Assembly (NCBI GenBank): GCA_035567895.1
Contig: DATMPC010000106.1
Location: 1 to 49,691, forward strand
Origin: Terriglobales bacterium
Lineage (GTDB): Bacteria > Acidobacteriota > Terriglobia > Terriglobales > Acidobacteriaceae
Direction of reading: 5' to 3'
DNA: 49,691 nucleotides
Of this stretch, positions 41,641-49,690 are shown one piece after another (within the stretch, counting starts at the first letter, position 1; each line of letters begins with the position of its first letter). The notes beneath the pieces are model-generated. The model was not told the DNA's origin and made no database searches. It worked only from the letters and a program-made list of their open reading frames with translations. The position numbers were made by a program, and so were the translations under genes.

Positions 41641-43047
41641 ATGAGACCTTCGGCAGTCGCACTGGAAACAGCGCCTACAGCGAGTACGTCTCAACGGCAA
41701 ACGCTACTAAGCCGGATAAGCAAATACTGTGTCTACGTTTTTGAGAAGGCTGTTCCAGATCCCTTTGTATTTGCCGTGATTCTCACCTTTTTGTCTGCTG
41801 CGATGGCTTACGCGTTGACTGCAACACGTTCGCCACTCGTGATCGCCGTTGGTTGGTACAACGGCGTATTCAACATTCTGACATTCGGATTTCAAATGGT
41901 GTTGATGCTTGTAACAGGATCGGCTTTGGCGAATTCGCCCGCCGTGCATCGCATGTTGTTGAAGATCGCTTCAGTCGCGAAGACGCCTCGCGACGCAGTC
42001 TCACTTACGATTTTAATTGGAATGGTAGCTTCCTGGACGAACTGGGGATTCGGCCTGATTATTTCTGCCCTTTTGGCTCGCGAGCTTGCCAAGAGAGTGC
42101 GGATGGACTTCGGCTGGCTCGTGGCTGCCGCCTACACGGGCTTTGTTGTTTCAACGGAGGGATTATCAGGATCAATAGCACTGTCCCAGGCCACCCCTGG
42201 ATCGATTCTCAACATCGCCGAGAAGACGGTTGGACACGGCTTGCCGCTCCGAGAGACCGTATTTGCGGCCTTCAATCTCATACCTATAGCTGCATTATTA
42301 ATACTACTTCCTGTCATTTTTCGTTTCACGGAACCTGCCGAGGAGAACTCAGTCATCGCCGATCCAGACCGCCTTCGTCTTGAAGACGAGCCAAAGCGTC
42401 CCGCCGAGTCTGGCCGCAGTTTGGGGCGGTGGCTCGACCATGCTTGGATACTCAATGTATTGCTCATTGCGGGCGGAGTATTTGGCTTGATTGGACACTG
42501 GAAACAGGTTGGTTTCTCAATTGACCTTAACTCAGTGATCTTGATTTTCCTACTGCTTGGTTTGCTATTCCACTGGAGGCCCCTGCAGTACGTGGAGGCT
42601 ATCAAGAAAGCCGCTCGAGTTACTGGACCACTAATTCTGCAATATCCACTATACGGCGGCATCATGGGTATCATGACTGCGACGGGTCTTGCAGTTGTTA
42701 TTTCGAAGGCATTTATTAGCTTCTCCACGGCCAGGACATTGCCATTTTGGACTTACCTCTCTTCTATCTTCATCACTTGGTTCATTCCAAGCGGAGGGGG
42801 GCACTGGGCGGTTCAAGGTCCCTTTGTTTTGCCAGCGGCGCGTGACCTGCACGCATCTTTGGCAGGCACAACAATGGCTGTAGCTATGGGGGAATCTGTT
42901 GGAAACATGCTGCAGCCCTTCTTCGCGCTTCCCATTCTTGCAATTGCCGGCATTGGAATGCGCCGCATGATGGGTTATATGGTTGTCACTTTTGTCGTTG
43001 CGTTCATGATTTTTGGGGCATCGCTCTTGCTGCTTGTTCCACGATAG
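41641..43047 (+). CDS. AtoE-like short-chain fatty acid transporter (copy 2)
   Basis: 468 residues, same family and architecture as the copy at 26646, with long identical stretches: YNGVFNILTFGFQMVL, then GPLILQYPLYGGIMGIMTAT, PSGGGHWAVQGPFVLPAA and FFALPILAIAGIGMRRMMGYM. The level of identity points to recent duplication or strong constraint. It should take up short-chain fatty acids or related organic acids. It lies after the RND operon on the same strand but behind a terminator-like hairpin and candidate promoter, and is followed 49 bp later by another beta-propeller gene, repeating the AtoE-propeller pairing of the other arm. The ribosome binding site before the ATG at 41641 is weak. Confidence 0.9.
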   Translation: MRPSAVALETAPTASTSQRQTLLSRISKYCVYVFEKAVPDPFVFAVILTFLSAAMAYALTATRSPLVIAVGWYNGVFNILTFGFQMVLMLVTGSALANSPAVHRMLLKIASVAKTPRDAVSLTILIGMVASWTNWGFGLIISALLARELAKRVRMDFGWLVAAAYTGFVVSTEGLSGSIALSQATPGSILNIAEKTVGHGLPLRETVFAAFNLIPIAALLILLPVIFRFTEPAEENSVIADPDRLRLEDEPKRPAESGRSLGRWLDHAWILNVLLIAGGVFGLIGHWKQVGFSIDLNSVILIFLLLGLLFHWRPLQYVEAIKKAARVTGPLILQYPLYGGIMGIMTATGLAVVISKAFISFSTARTLPFWTYLSSIFITWFIPSGGGHWAVQGPFVLPAARDLHASLAGTTMAVAMGESVGNMLQPFFALPILAIAGIGMRRMMGYMVVTFVVAFMIFGASLLLLVPR

Positions 43048-43095
43048 GCACGAGTCGGCGTTGGTTTTACAGTTGTGACAAATGGAGCGTGGTCA

Positions 43096-44106
43096 ATGAA
43101 AAGATTAATCGTTCGTGTGAGCTGCCTGTTAATGATGCTTTTGTCGATCCAAGCATTCTCCCAAGAACCGCTCAAACTCGTTCAGACCATTCCGATGCCA
43201 AATGTTCAAGGTCGCATCGATCACATGGGCTTTGATGTTAAAGGTCATCGGCTTTTCGTCGCGGCATTGATCAACAACACGCTGGAAGTCGTCGATGTCT
43301 CTCAAGGAAAGAAGCTTGAGAGTATCTCAGGATTCAGCAAGCCACAGGGGGTGTATTACGTACCCCGACTTAAGAAGGTTTTTGTTGCGAATGGAAATGA
43401 TGGAACCTGCAAGGTGTTGGCTGGAAATCCGTTTGGAATTGTTGCTTCTGTCCCTTTGTCGTTAGGCGCCGATCAGATGGACTTTGACCGCAACGCTAGC
43501 CGATTGTACGTGGGACATGGTGGAAAAGACGCCGGTAAGGACTACGGTGAGATCGCCTTGATTGACCCTGCGTCTGACAAGCAGGTGGGGACCATCAAGA
43601 CCGCTGTTCACCCGGGAGGTTTCGCTATTGAAAACGGCCGCGGGAGAATGTTCGTTACTCTTCCAGAAAACAATGAAACTATCGTCATTGACCGCAAGAC
43701 TCAGCAAGTGACTGGGTCTTGGCCCCTCCCATCGGACACACAGCAACCCGTCGCTTTGGCCTTAGATGAGGCTAACCATCGGCTTTTGGTCGGTACACGC
43801 AAGCCGCCACGAGTTGTGGTGTATGACACCGACAACGGCAAGATCGTAGCCGAGATGGAAACTGTTGGAGTGCTCGATGGACTCTACTTAAACCCCAAGC
43901 ACAAGCAAATCTACGCGTCCGGAGGCGAGGGATTTCTGGTTGTTTATCAGCAAAAAGATCCGGATCACTACGAGCAGACCGCGCGGATAGCTACCTCGTA
44001 CCTCGCCCGCACGTCTCTTTTCGTGCCAGAGCTTGATCGGCTGTATGTGGCGCTGCCGAAGAATGACCAAAGCGATGCGGAGATACGTGTTTATCAGCCT
44101 CAATGA
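43096..44106 (+). CDS. YncE-like beta-propeller protein, secreted (copy 3)
   Basis: 336 residues from the ATG at 43096 (GGAG upstream; the open frame starts with GTG at 43075). A signal peptide (VSCLLMMLLSIQAFSQ) is followed by blade repeats such as FDVKGHRLFVAALINNT, RLKKVFVANGNDGTCKVL and LDEANHRLLVGTRKPPRV. It is a close paralogue of the copy at 34575, also in blade order and in the VYQQKDPDHYEQ stretch. It follows an AtoE-like gene, as a propeller does in the other arm, and probably shares its transcript. The function is unknown; a periplasmic binding role is inferred. Confidence 0.85.
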   Translation: MKRLIVRVSCLLMMLLSIQAFSQEPLKLVQTIPMPNVQGRIDHMGFDVKGHRLFVAALINNTLEVVDVSQGKKLESISGFSKPQGVYYVPRLKKVFVANGNDGTCKVLAGNPFGIVASVPLSLGADQMDFDRNASRLYVGHGGKDAGKDYGEIALIDPASDKQVGTIKTAVHPGGFAIENGRGRMFVTLPENNETIVIDRKTQQVTGSWPLPSDTQQPVALALDEANHRLLVGTRKPPRVVVYDTDNGKIVAEMETVGVLDGLYLNPKHKQIYASGGEGFLVVYQQKDPDHYEQTARIATSYLARTSLFVPELDRLYVALPKNDQSDAEIRVYQPQ

Positions 44107-44204
44107 TCGGCTTTGAATAGTAAGTGGTTTTCCGCCCGATAGTGGGCGACGCACGTGACTTTCGTAGATTGCCGTAAGAACAACGAAAACTCCTCACACT
44201 ATCA

Positions 44205-45044
44205 TCAATGTGGAACGATCTGTTCAGCTATGAACCCATGCGGCTCGTCGCGGATGTGCTCAACTTTTATGTCGTTCAGCGTTTTCCAGGCTGGATCCAA
44301 GAGCGAGCGGATTTTCGACTTGTTCGGCACGCGGAGATCGAATGACGCTGCATCCGAGTATTCGGATAAGATGAGGTAGCTCCAATCGGTACCCTCGTAC
44401 TTGTTAAGATACAGACCGTAGCCAGCGAGTACTTTTTCGTGCAAGAACGCGTCCAACTGTGGGACGACATAGCCTTGTATGAAGTCTTTCCCGGCCTGCA
44501 ATGGAACTTTGAACTTGTAATATGAAACATCATATATAGCCTTCGCAGCATCTGTAGGTTCCATTCCTCCTGCCGCCAACGTTTCGCCCACATTGAGATT
44601 TTCGGGGGAGGCAAGGGCCAGGATCCGCGGCGGAAGTCCAGCGGGCATCGTCCTCTCAATCTCTTTCCATTTTTCCGTATCAGCATAGCGATCAAAATCT
44701 ATTCGGATCAACATGTCCCACGGGACCGAATTTATATGGACATAAGACGAGAAGAGGATTATGTAGTCCTTGAACACGCCTCGCGACTTCCATTGTTCGA
44801 ACTGCACGACTCCGGCCGCATCCATGTACTTTCGCAGTTCTGGGCGATTCTCAGGAAGGCAACGATAGCTGTAGAACAGGGAAAACTGGGGGTAGCGGCT
44901 GGCTCCTTGGGCTTTCTCCTGGGCTGAAATAGGCGGGGTCAGAGTCAGAAGAGCTAGAGCGAGCAGCAGGAGTAAGGCTCCGTGTTGCTTACTGCTGAGG
45001 ACGAACTCTGATGATTCGTGATTCCATGGCCATTTTGCAAACAC
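44205..45044 (-). CDS. Secreted protein with repeated ferredoxin-like pattern, unknown function (paralogue A)
   Basis: 279 residues from the GTG at 45044, which has AAGGAGAGA upstream; the open frame reaches 45107. A hydrophobic N-terminal segment (LLLLLALALLTLTPPISAQ) marks export. Two similar halves follow: SYRCLPENRPELRKYM with FEQWKSRGVFKDYIILFSSY, and QGYVVPQLDAFLHEKVLAGY with GLYLNKYEGTDWSYLILSEY. The alternation of strand and helix suggests two dimeric alpha/beta-barrel (DABB/EthD-like) domains. The protein at 46025 is a clear paralogue. I know no function for the family. It is divergent from the cupin gene and convergent with the third propeller gene. Confidence 0.7.
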   Translation of the reverse strand: MFAKWPWNHESSEFVLSSKQHGALLLLLALALLTLTPPISAQEKAQGASRYPQFSLFYSYRCLPENRPELRKYMDAAGVVQFEQWKSRGVFKDYIILFSSYVHINSVPWDMLIRIDFDRYADTEKWKEIERTMPAGLPPRILALASPENLNVGETLAAGGMEPTDAAKAIYDVSYYKFKVPLQAGKDFIQGYVVPQLDAFLHEKVLAGYGLYLNKYEGTDWSYLILSEYSDAASFDLRVPNKSKIRSLLDPAWKTLNDIKVEHIRDEPHGFIAEQIVPH

Positions 45045-45269
45045 AAGTCTCTCCTTTGAGATGGCTCCTGTTCCAGCGCACAACTCGACTGCAGGTAACG
45101 ATCGCATTCAGAAGCGTTCCATCTAGTGGGCTTCGTCCGCAATGCATCATATCGAGTGAAATCTCTCCCGCCAGATGAATTCGACATTAAATCTCCTACA
45201 TACTGACTTCCGAAAGGCACGTTCAGACTAAACTTTCCTGCGCAATGTCCATCGAGGAAGGATCCTGAC

Positions 45270-45716
45270 ATGAAGCCAGCGATGTTGAGTCTATTTGCAA
45301 CTTGTATTTTGTTCGCCTCTGCTTCCGTTCAAGAAGCGAGGGGTACGCCTCAGACTAAATATTCTGTTTCAGAGCAGGATGCAACCGTAGTTGCTCCCGG
45401 GAACTACAAAGTAGAGTTAGAAAATGATTTGGTTCGCGTCGTCCGGGTCACGTATGCGCCGCATGAAAAGTCGCAGATGCATGAACACTATGGGAACGCT
45501 GTGGTTATTGTGGTTCTCCAAGGCGGCGGCAGGATGCGCCAAGCAAACGCCGATGGCACGATAGTTGAGGGCAAGCCGGAAAAAGCTGGAGCAGTGCGGT
45601 TTGTGCCTGCCCGCGCTTCTTTCAAGCACGCAAGTGAGAACGTCACTGACTATCCGCTTGAAACAATTCGAGTCGAATTAAAAATGTCTCCCTGTGCCGG
45701 TAAGTCCCAACCTTAA
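45270..45716 (+). CDS. Secreted cupin-domain protein
   Basis: 148 residues with a signal peptide (LSLFATCILFASASVQ). The cupin motif 1 is seen as EKSQMHEHYGNAVVIVVLQG, with His residues spaced to bind a metal, and motif 2 as GAVRFVPARASFKHASENV, with the closing His. Small secreted cupins often bind metals or small ligands and can be enzymes or sensors; none can be chosen here. Start ATG at 45270 follows AAGGATC. It sits between the two paralogous secreted proteins of unknown function, divergent from one and upstream of the other. Confidence 0.82.
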   Translation: MKPAMLSLFATCILFASASVQEARGTPQTKYSVSEQDATVVAPGNYKVELENDLVRVVRVTYAPHEKSQMHEHYGNAVVIVVLQGGGRMRQANADGTIVEGKPEKAGAVRFVPARASFKHASENVTDYPLETIRVELKMSPCAGKSQP

Positions 45717-46024
45717 AACGAGTGGATTTCCCATGCGCCACTTCAGTGATAACTGCATAGTCAAATCCTTCATCACGCATCTTTAAGCTGGTAAATAAAA
45801 GTTAATGCTGGTTTCAGCTTGAATTGCCTCAATGGCCGCATATAATCCCCGCCGCAGCCTCGCTGTGACTGCATTACGTTCCACTACCACGCGCGAATGC
45901 GTTCGGCTTTCCCGGGGAGGAATATCCGCATGAGCACAAGGAACTCTTGAATTTTTGGTGGGGACTGGTAGTTGGAATTGCTGTTGGCTAGAACCGCAGA
46001 ATACTCGTCAGGAGGATATTCAAA
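45717..46024. other. 308-bp gap with a possible gene remnant and mini-ORF
   Basis: A frame ending at 45991 reads AFGFPGEEYPHEHKELLN then FWWGLVVGIAVG, which looks like the C-terminus of a membrane-anchored protein, but no start or upstream homology is visible. In another frame GGGGAGG precedes a six-codon ORF at 45930-45950 (MSTRNS). Either may be chance. Confidence 0.3.
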
Positions 46025-46822
46025 GTGCTAGTGCGAGCTCGTTGCTTTGCAGTGCTGGCTCTATCATGTCTAGTAATGTCATTGGCCCATGCGCAAGAAG
46101 CGGCTGACACGGAGGAACGGAACTCCGGTCCTCGGAATCTGGTCATCACTTATCGCTGTGCCCCGCCAAAGCGACCTTTGCTGCGGAGTTACATGCTGAA
46201 GCAAGGGGTCCAACGGTTCGAAAAATGGAAGCAAGATGGTGTCCTTGCCGATTATCGGATCCTGTTCAATCGCTATAACGACGCTGAAACATATGACATG
46301 ATGGCGATTTTAAATTTCGGCAAATATTCAGACGTCGAAAAATGGGCTGCGATCGAGACCGAGTCGCCTGGCGGGCTGACTGAGGACGCGCTGGCGTTCG
46401 TCACACCCCTGAACACCTACTCAATGGACGTGATCTGGCACGGATCAGCTCCATCAGTTCCACCTCGGGGCCACACAGTGTTTTTCCTCATTCCGTATGA
46501 TTACTACCCGCACACAATCGAGGAATACATCAAGTACGCGAACGGATATGTCATTCCGCAAATCAAGGGCTGGGTTTCAGAGGGGATCATCGCGAATTAC
46601 GGGATCTATGTAAGTCGCTATCCGACCTCTCGACCGTGGAAGGTCCTTTTTGTATTGGAATATAAAGATGCGGAATCTTTTGGCGCCCGCGAGCGCACGA
46701 TGGCGAAAGTGCGTGCAGGTCTGAAGTCAAACCCCGATTGGAAGGCCCTCAGCGACAGCAAATTGAATATGCGCGTGGAGAAGGAGACCGTCGTCGCAGA
46801 CGAACTTCTTCCGTCTAAATAG
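46025..46822 (+). CDS. Secreted protein with repeated ferredoxin-like pattern, unknown function (paralogue B)
   Basis: 265 residues from the GTG at 46025, with AGGAGG nine bases upstream. A signal peptide (FAVLALSCLVMSLAHAQE) is followed by two similar halves: TYRCAPPKRPLLRSYM with FEKWKQDGVLADYRILFNRY and NFGKYSDVEKWAAIE, then NGYVIPQIKGWVSEGIIANY with YGIYVSRY and VLFVLEYKDAESF. It is a clear paralogue of the product of 44205-45044; the shared CxxP, FExWK and SD-EKW positions suggest a common ligand or partner. The fold is probably DABB-like. Function is unknown. The two genes flank the cupin gene. Confidence 0.7.
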   Translation: MLVRARCFAVLALSCLVMSLAHAQEAADTEERNSGPRNLVITYRCAPPKRPLLRSYMLKQGVQRFEKWKQDGVLADYRILFNRYNDAETYDMMAILNFGKYSDVEKWAAIETESPGGLTEDALAFVTPLNTYSMDVIWHGSAPSVPPRGHTVFFLIPYDYYPHTIEEYIKYANGYVIPQIKGWVSEGIIANYGIYVSRYPTSRPWKVLFVLEYKDAESFGARERTMAKVRAGLKSNPDWKALSDSKLNMRVEKETVVADELLPSK

Positions 46823-47142
46823 AAAGAACACTTGTTCGGTTCACAGTCTCGAACCAAACGCCATGTCCATGCAGGCAGCCGTGGTGGGTAATTGTGCTTG
46901 AGGGTGGCTAGAACGCCGGGTTCTTGCAGCCACCTTGATCGGACGTCTATTGCGGGGGCGCGCGCAGTCGTGTAACGGGAAGTCTCCACTCTCTGAGTGT
47001 CCCATTCTGGAAAGTCTCGACGAGAGGATTCTTGAATCGCACTTGGAAACAGAGGCTGGCCTGATGCCACAGATCACGCACATGGCCGATCGTCGAGCTT
47101 GTTAGTCCTTGAACAGCAGTCCATCAACGAAGATGAATCAAG
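46823..47142. other. 320-bp gene-free region
   Basis: I see no credible gene, repeat or clear promoter here; the short frames on the minus strand are shadows without ribosome binding sites. Confidence 0.5.
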
Positions 47143-47325
47143 ATGAATAGTCGGTTCATCGAGCTTGTAAAACAGGACATCGCAAAGTGGCACGAGGCAG
47201 CCAAAGCAATCGATGAATTATTGCCGCATGTGCCCGTAGCCGACCGCCCGATGTGGGAAGCCCGAGCGGAGCAGTACGTGAGAAATGCCGAATCAATGCG
47301 CACCCTACTGGATGAGAATGGCTAA
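47143..47325 (+). CDS. Small hypothetical protein
   Basis: 60 residues, no recognised family. The sequence is hydrophilic and helical (IELVKQDIAKWHEAAKAIDE; MWEARAEQYVRNAESMRTLL) with a PHVPVADRP break in the middle, so it looks like a two-helix soluble protein. No signal peptide. The ribosome binding site is weak (GAAGATGAATCAAG before the ATG). A hairpin follows at 47353-47401. It is 112 bp upstream of the receiver-domain gene on the same strand. The coding claim rests mainly on the protein-like composition. Confidence 0.5.
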   Translation: MNSRFIELVKQDIAKWHEAAKAIDELLPHVPVADRPMWEARAEQYVRNAESMRTLLDENG

Positions 47326-47352
47326 GAAAACGAACGCAGTTGCTTCGCAGTG

Positions 47353-47401
47353 AAAATGCCCACCCGCATGCCCGGTCGGGCTTGTTGGGCAGTGGCATTT
47401 T
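47353..47401 (+). terminator. Hairpin after the small hypothetical gene
   Basis: AAAATGCC (47353-47360) pairs with GGCATTTT (47394-47401), with GCCCGGTCGGGC forming a second hairpin within the loop. It could terminate upstream transcripts or be part of the leader of the receiver gene, which starts 36 bp later. Confidence 0.5.
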
Positions 47402-47436
47402 GCAAAATCTGAAAGCTCCACTGCGAGTTCCCGCCG

Positions 47437-47835
47437 GTGAAAATTCGGGTCCTCATAGTGGATGACTACGAGCCGTGGCGCCGTTATCTGTCGACCGCGC
47501 TTGCTACCCAGCCAGGATTGGAAATTGTGGGCGAAGCGGCGGATGGACTAGCAGCAGTTCAAAAAGCGGAAGAATTGCAACCGCACTTGATTTTGCTGGA
47601 CTTGGTACTACCGGAGCTGAATGGAATTGAGGCCGCCCGCAGAATCAGACAGCTTTCCCAGAATTCCAAAATCCTCTTTGTAAGCATGGAACGAAATCCT
47701 GAGGTTGTACTGGGAGCCTTGGCTACGGGCGCGCCCGGTTATCTTGTTAAGTCTGATGCCGGAGGCCAACTCTTCCTCGCAATCAAGACCGTTCTGGAAG
47801 ACAAGCGATTTGTCAGTAACAGCGTGAATTTGTGA
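47437..47835 (+). CDS. Stand-alone receiver-domain protein (NarL/FixJ-like receiver)
   Basis: 132 residues from a GTG start. Receiver features: acidic pair in IVDDYEPWRRYL (Asp9, Asp10), phosphoacceptor Asp55 in HLILLDLVLPELNG, a Ser at position 83 in place of the usual Thr/Ser and Lys105 in GYLVKSDAGG. The sequence is most like the receivers of NarL/FixJ regulators, but the protein stops (RFVSNSVNL) where the linker to the LuxR-type helix-turn-helix should begin, and none follows in any frame. It is thus a CheY-like output-free regulator or a truncated gene. No histidine kinase is adjacent. Confidence 0.85.
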   Translation: MKIRVLIVDDYEPWRRYLSTALATQPGLEIVGEAADGLAAVQKAEELQPHLILLDLVLPELNGIEAARRIRQLSQNSKILFVSMERNPEVVLGALATGAPGYLVKSDAGGQLFLAIKTVLEDKRFVSNSVNL

Positions 47836-48262
47836 AAGAGCGGATCCAACCTTGAATAGGGGGCCCCGTCCTTCTCTTGATCCGGTGTTTTGTTTAGACA
47901 TGTCCCATTTACGGAACTGTGTGAATCGTGGAAAGCGAATCTCCATCCTTTTCGTAATCCCACGCTGTGCTGTCCCCTTTTGGTCACATTCGTAACCGTG
48001 AGTCTTCGTTTAGACTTTTACTCCCATGAAACCCATCAAATCTGCGGCTCGCGTGCCGTTCCCAAATGTACGATCTCGCGACTGACATTTCTGAATTGCG
48101 TAATTTTCTCAAAATCGCCCAGTTCAGGAGCCTGTCGGAGATAGATTTTTGCGAACGAAGAATCAACAACAATAATCGAATCTCTGTAAGTTATTGATTC
48201 CTGGCTCAGGAATCGTTGTCTCCGACAGGCTCTCAGGCTGTCCCCTTTTGGTCAGCCTTATC
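47836..48262. other. Gene-free stretch around the second palindromic element
   Basis: It holds the palindromic element copy 2 (48128-48232) and an 18-bp direct repeat GCTGTCCCCTTTTGGTCA at 47969-47986 and 48237-48254, which brackets the element at a distance. No gene is seen. Confidence 0.6.
48128..48232. repeat. Palindromic MITE/REP-like element, copy 2
   Basis: 105 bp with the same perfect 14-bp inverted ends as copy 1 (48128-48141 and 48219-48232). Compared with copy 1 it lacks five bases within the nested dyad and has a few substitutions (CTGGCTCAGG for CTGGTTCGGG). The two copies are about 47.7 kb apart, in the same orientation. Confidence 0.85.
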
Positions 48263-48334
48263 AGTGACAACAATTGCGGCAGTTGCGGGCATAGCTGCGG
48301 CATTGTCGAGAGCTGCATGGGCGGGAGTTGCCAG
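48263..48334 (+). pseudogene. Possible remnant of a Cys-rich NCGSCG-type domain
   Basis: A plus-strand frame reads NNCGSCGHSCGIVESCMGGS then CQ: the spacing CxxCxxxC-x5-C-x4-C matches the Cys-rich repeats found in secreted proteins of Acidobacteria, Myxobacteria and fungi. It starts right after the palindromic element and runs on into the antisense of the next gene, with no start codon or signal peptide of its own, so it is probably a leftover piece of a disrupted gene. Chance cannot be excluded for so short a match. Confidence 0.4.
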
Positions 48335-48391
48335 AAGATTCCTGGGCTGCAGAACGCCGTTAACAGTGGCAAAGGCAGTGCCAACTCCGAT

Positions 48392-49690
48392 TCAACGCGC
48401 GCCAACCTGATTCCGCCTGCAGCGACCAGCAGGTGCTACCCGACTCTCACTTCTCCAATAACCCTGGTTGCTGCCGAGAGCAATGATATTCGTAATGAGT
48501 CGAACAGCACCGGGCACCGCAAGCGATATCTGGCGATAGAGTGTGTAGGCGTTGTATGCATAGAGTCCCGTTCCATACCTCGCGATCATTAGACCACCTG
48601 CTTGCGGTTTGTGATCTCGATCTTCGTTAAGGAGAATTGGGACGTATCTTGCGTCCCACTTGGCCAGAAAGCGCAGAGAACGTCGGCCTCCCCAGCCGCT
48701 AAAATCCTCCGGTCCGATCTTGTTCGGGTATTTCAATACAGAATGATCTGGCTGAAGGAATTCGACAGGAGAATCTTCCTCCGTTTCCGCGTCAGCACCA
48801 GATAGCAAATACGGGTACGGTCCGTAATTGTCGTCAAACTCTCCCGTGTTGTATTGGACGATGAGGACGCCGCCATTCTTCACGTATTCCAGCAAGCGCC
48901 AGTTGTAGGCTTTGAGGTCCTCGCGCGCCAGATAGGCGCGCACCCCCAGTACGATCGTTCCATAACGGGAGAGATCGCCTTGCGCAAGCGCCGTGCTGTC
49001 CACCAGGTCTACGTCGACGCCGAGCAGGCGCAAGGAATCAGGAACTTCATCCCCGGTTCCCATCACGTAGCCGACTCGCACCTTTGGGATCACCACCTGG
49101 ACTGGACGCAGCGTCAATTTCGCCGGCGCCTCCAGGTACACCGTGTCCAATCCGGTTTCGGTAACCGGTAGGAAGCTGTTGCGGTAGCTCTTGCCCCTCG
49201 ATTCGGCTATTGCTGCAAGATGGTATTCACCCTCGCTCAACTTAGGGGGAACCACCAGCTCGAAGACGATGTCTGCTTCCTGGTCCTGCTTCTGCAAGGC
49301 ATAGGCCGCCGACAGCGGTTCCGCGCGCCAGCCCGCAGGCATCTCCAGATGAATGCTTCCTTCATTGGGACCATTCACATAATTGCGAACCGAGCAGATC
49401 ACTTTCTGGCGCAAACGGCCCTGAGGGAGCGCAATCGCCTCCGGTCGGAAACGCACCGAAACCGGAGGGGCGACCGCGACTGCATGCCGAAATTGCACGC
49501 CGGTGTTGCCGATTGAACTGGTTTCCACGTCGGTGCGCATCGAAGCCTCAACGCCCTCGATCGCGTAAGTGAGCTCAGCCTGGAGCGGATCCGGAGTGAT
49601 CGGTTCACCTAGCAGTTCTGGGCGAGTGATGCGGTAGAAGCCATCGTTCGGCGAATCGCGAATCCAGAATGCGCTCGTCAAACTGGCATT
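48392..49690 (-). CDS. PIG-L/LmbE-type protein, C-terminal part (5' truncated by window edge)
   Basis: About 432 residues; the frame stays open to the right edge, so the N-terminal deacetylase domain (if present) is outside. The visible part has a beta-rich NEW3-like domain (VRNYVNGPNEGSIHLEMPAG; VPPKLSEGEYHLAAIAES) and a Rossmann-like C-terminal domain: VRVGYVMGTGDEVPDSLRLL, then DLSRYGTIVLGVRAYLARED, VKNGGVLIVQYNT and YGPYPYLLSG. In Acidobacteria this arrangement follows an LmbE/PIG-L deacetylase domain in proteins of about 850 residues, thought to act on sugar-linked amides. The C-terminal tail after LGSNQGYW is Arg-rich and poorly conserved. The stop at 48392 faces the Cys-rich remnant. 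Confidence 0.8.
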   Translation of the reverse strand, partial: NASLTSAFWIRDSPNDGFYRITRPELLGEPITPDPLQAELTYAIEGVEASMRTDVETSSIGNTGVQFRHAVAVAPPVSVRFRPEAIALPQGRLRQKVICSVRNYVNGPNEGSIHLEMPAGWRAEPLSAAYALQKQDQEADIVFELVVPPKLSEGEYHLAAIAESRGKSYRNSFLPVTETGLDTVYLEAPAKLTLRPVQVVIPKVRVGYVMGTGDEVPDSLRLLGVDVDLVDSTALAQGDLSRYGTIVLGVRAYLAREDLKAYNWRLLEYVKNGGVLIVQYNTGEFDDNYGPYPYLLSGADAETEEDSPVEFLQPDHSVLKYPNKIGPEDFSGWGGRRSLRFLAKWDARYVPILLNEDRDHKPQAGGLMIARYGTGLYAYNAYTLYRQISLAVPGAVRLITNIIALGSNQGYWRSESRVAPAGRCRRNQVGAR

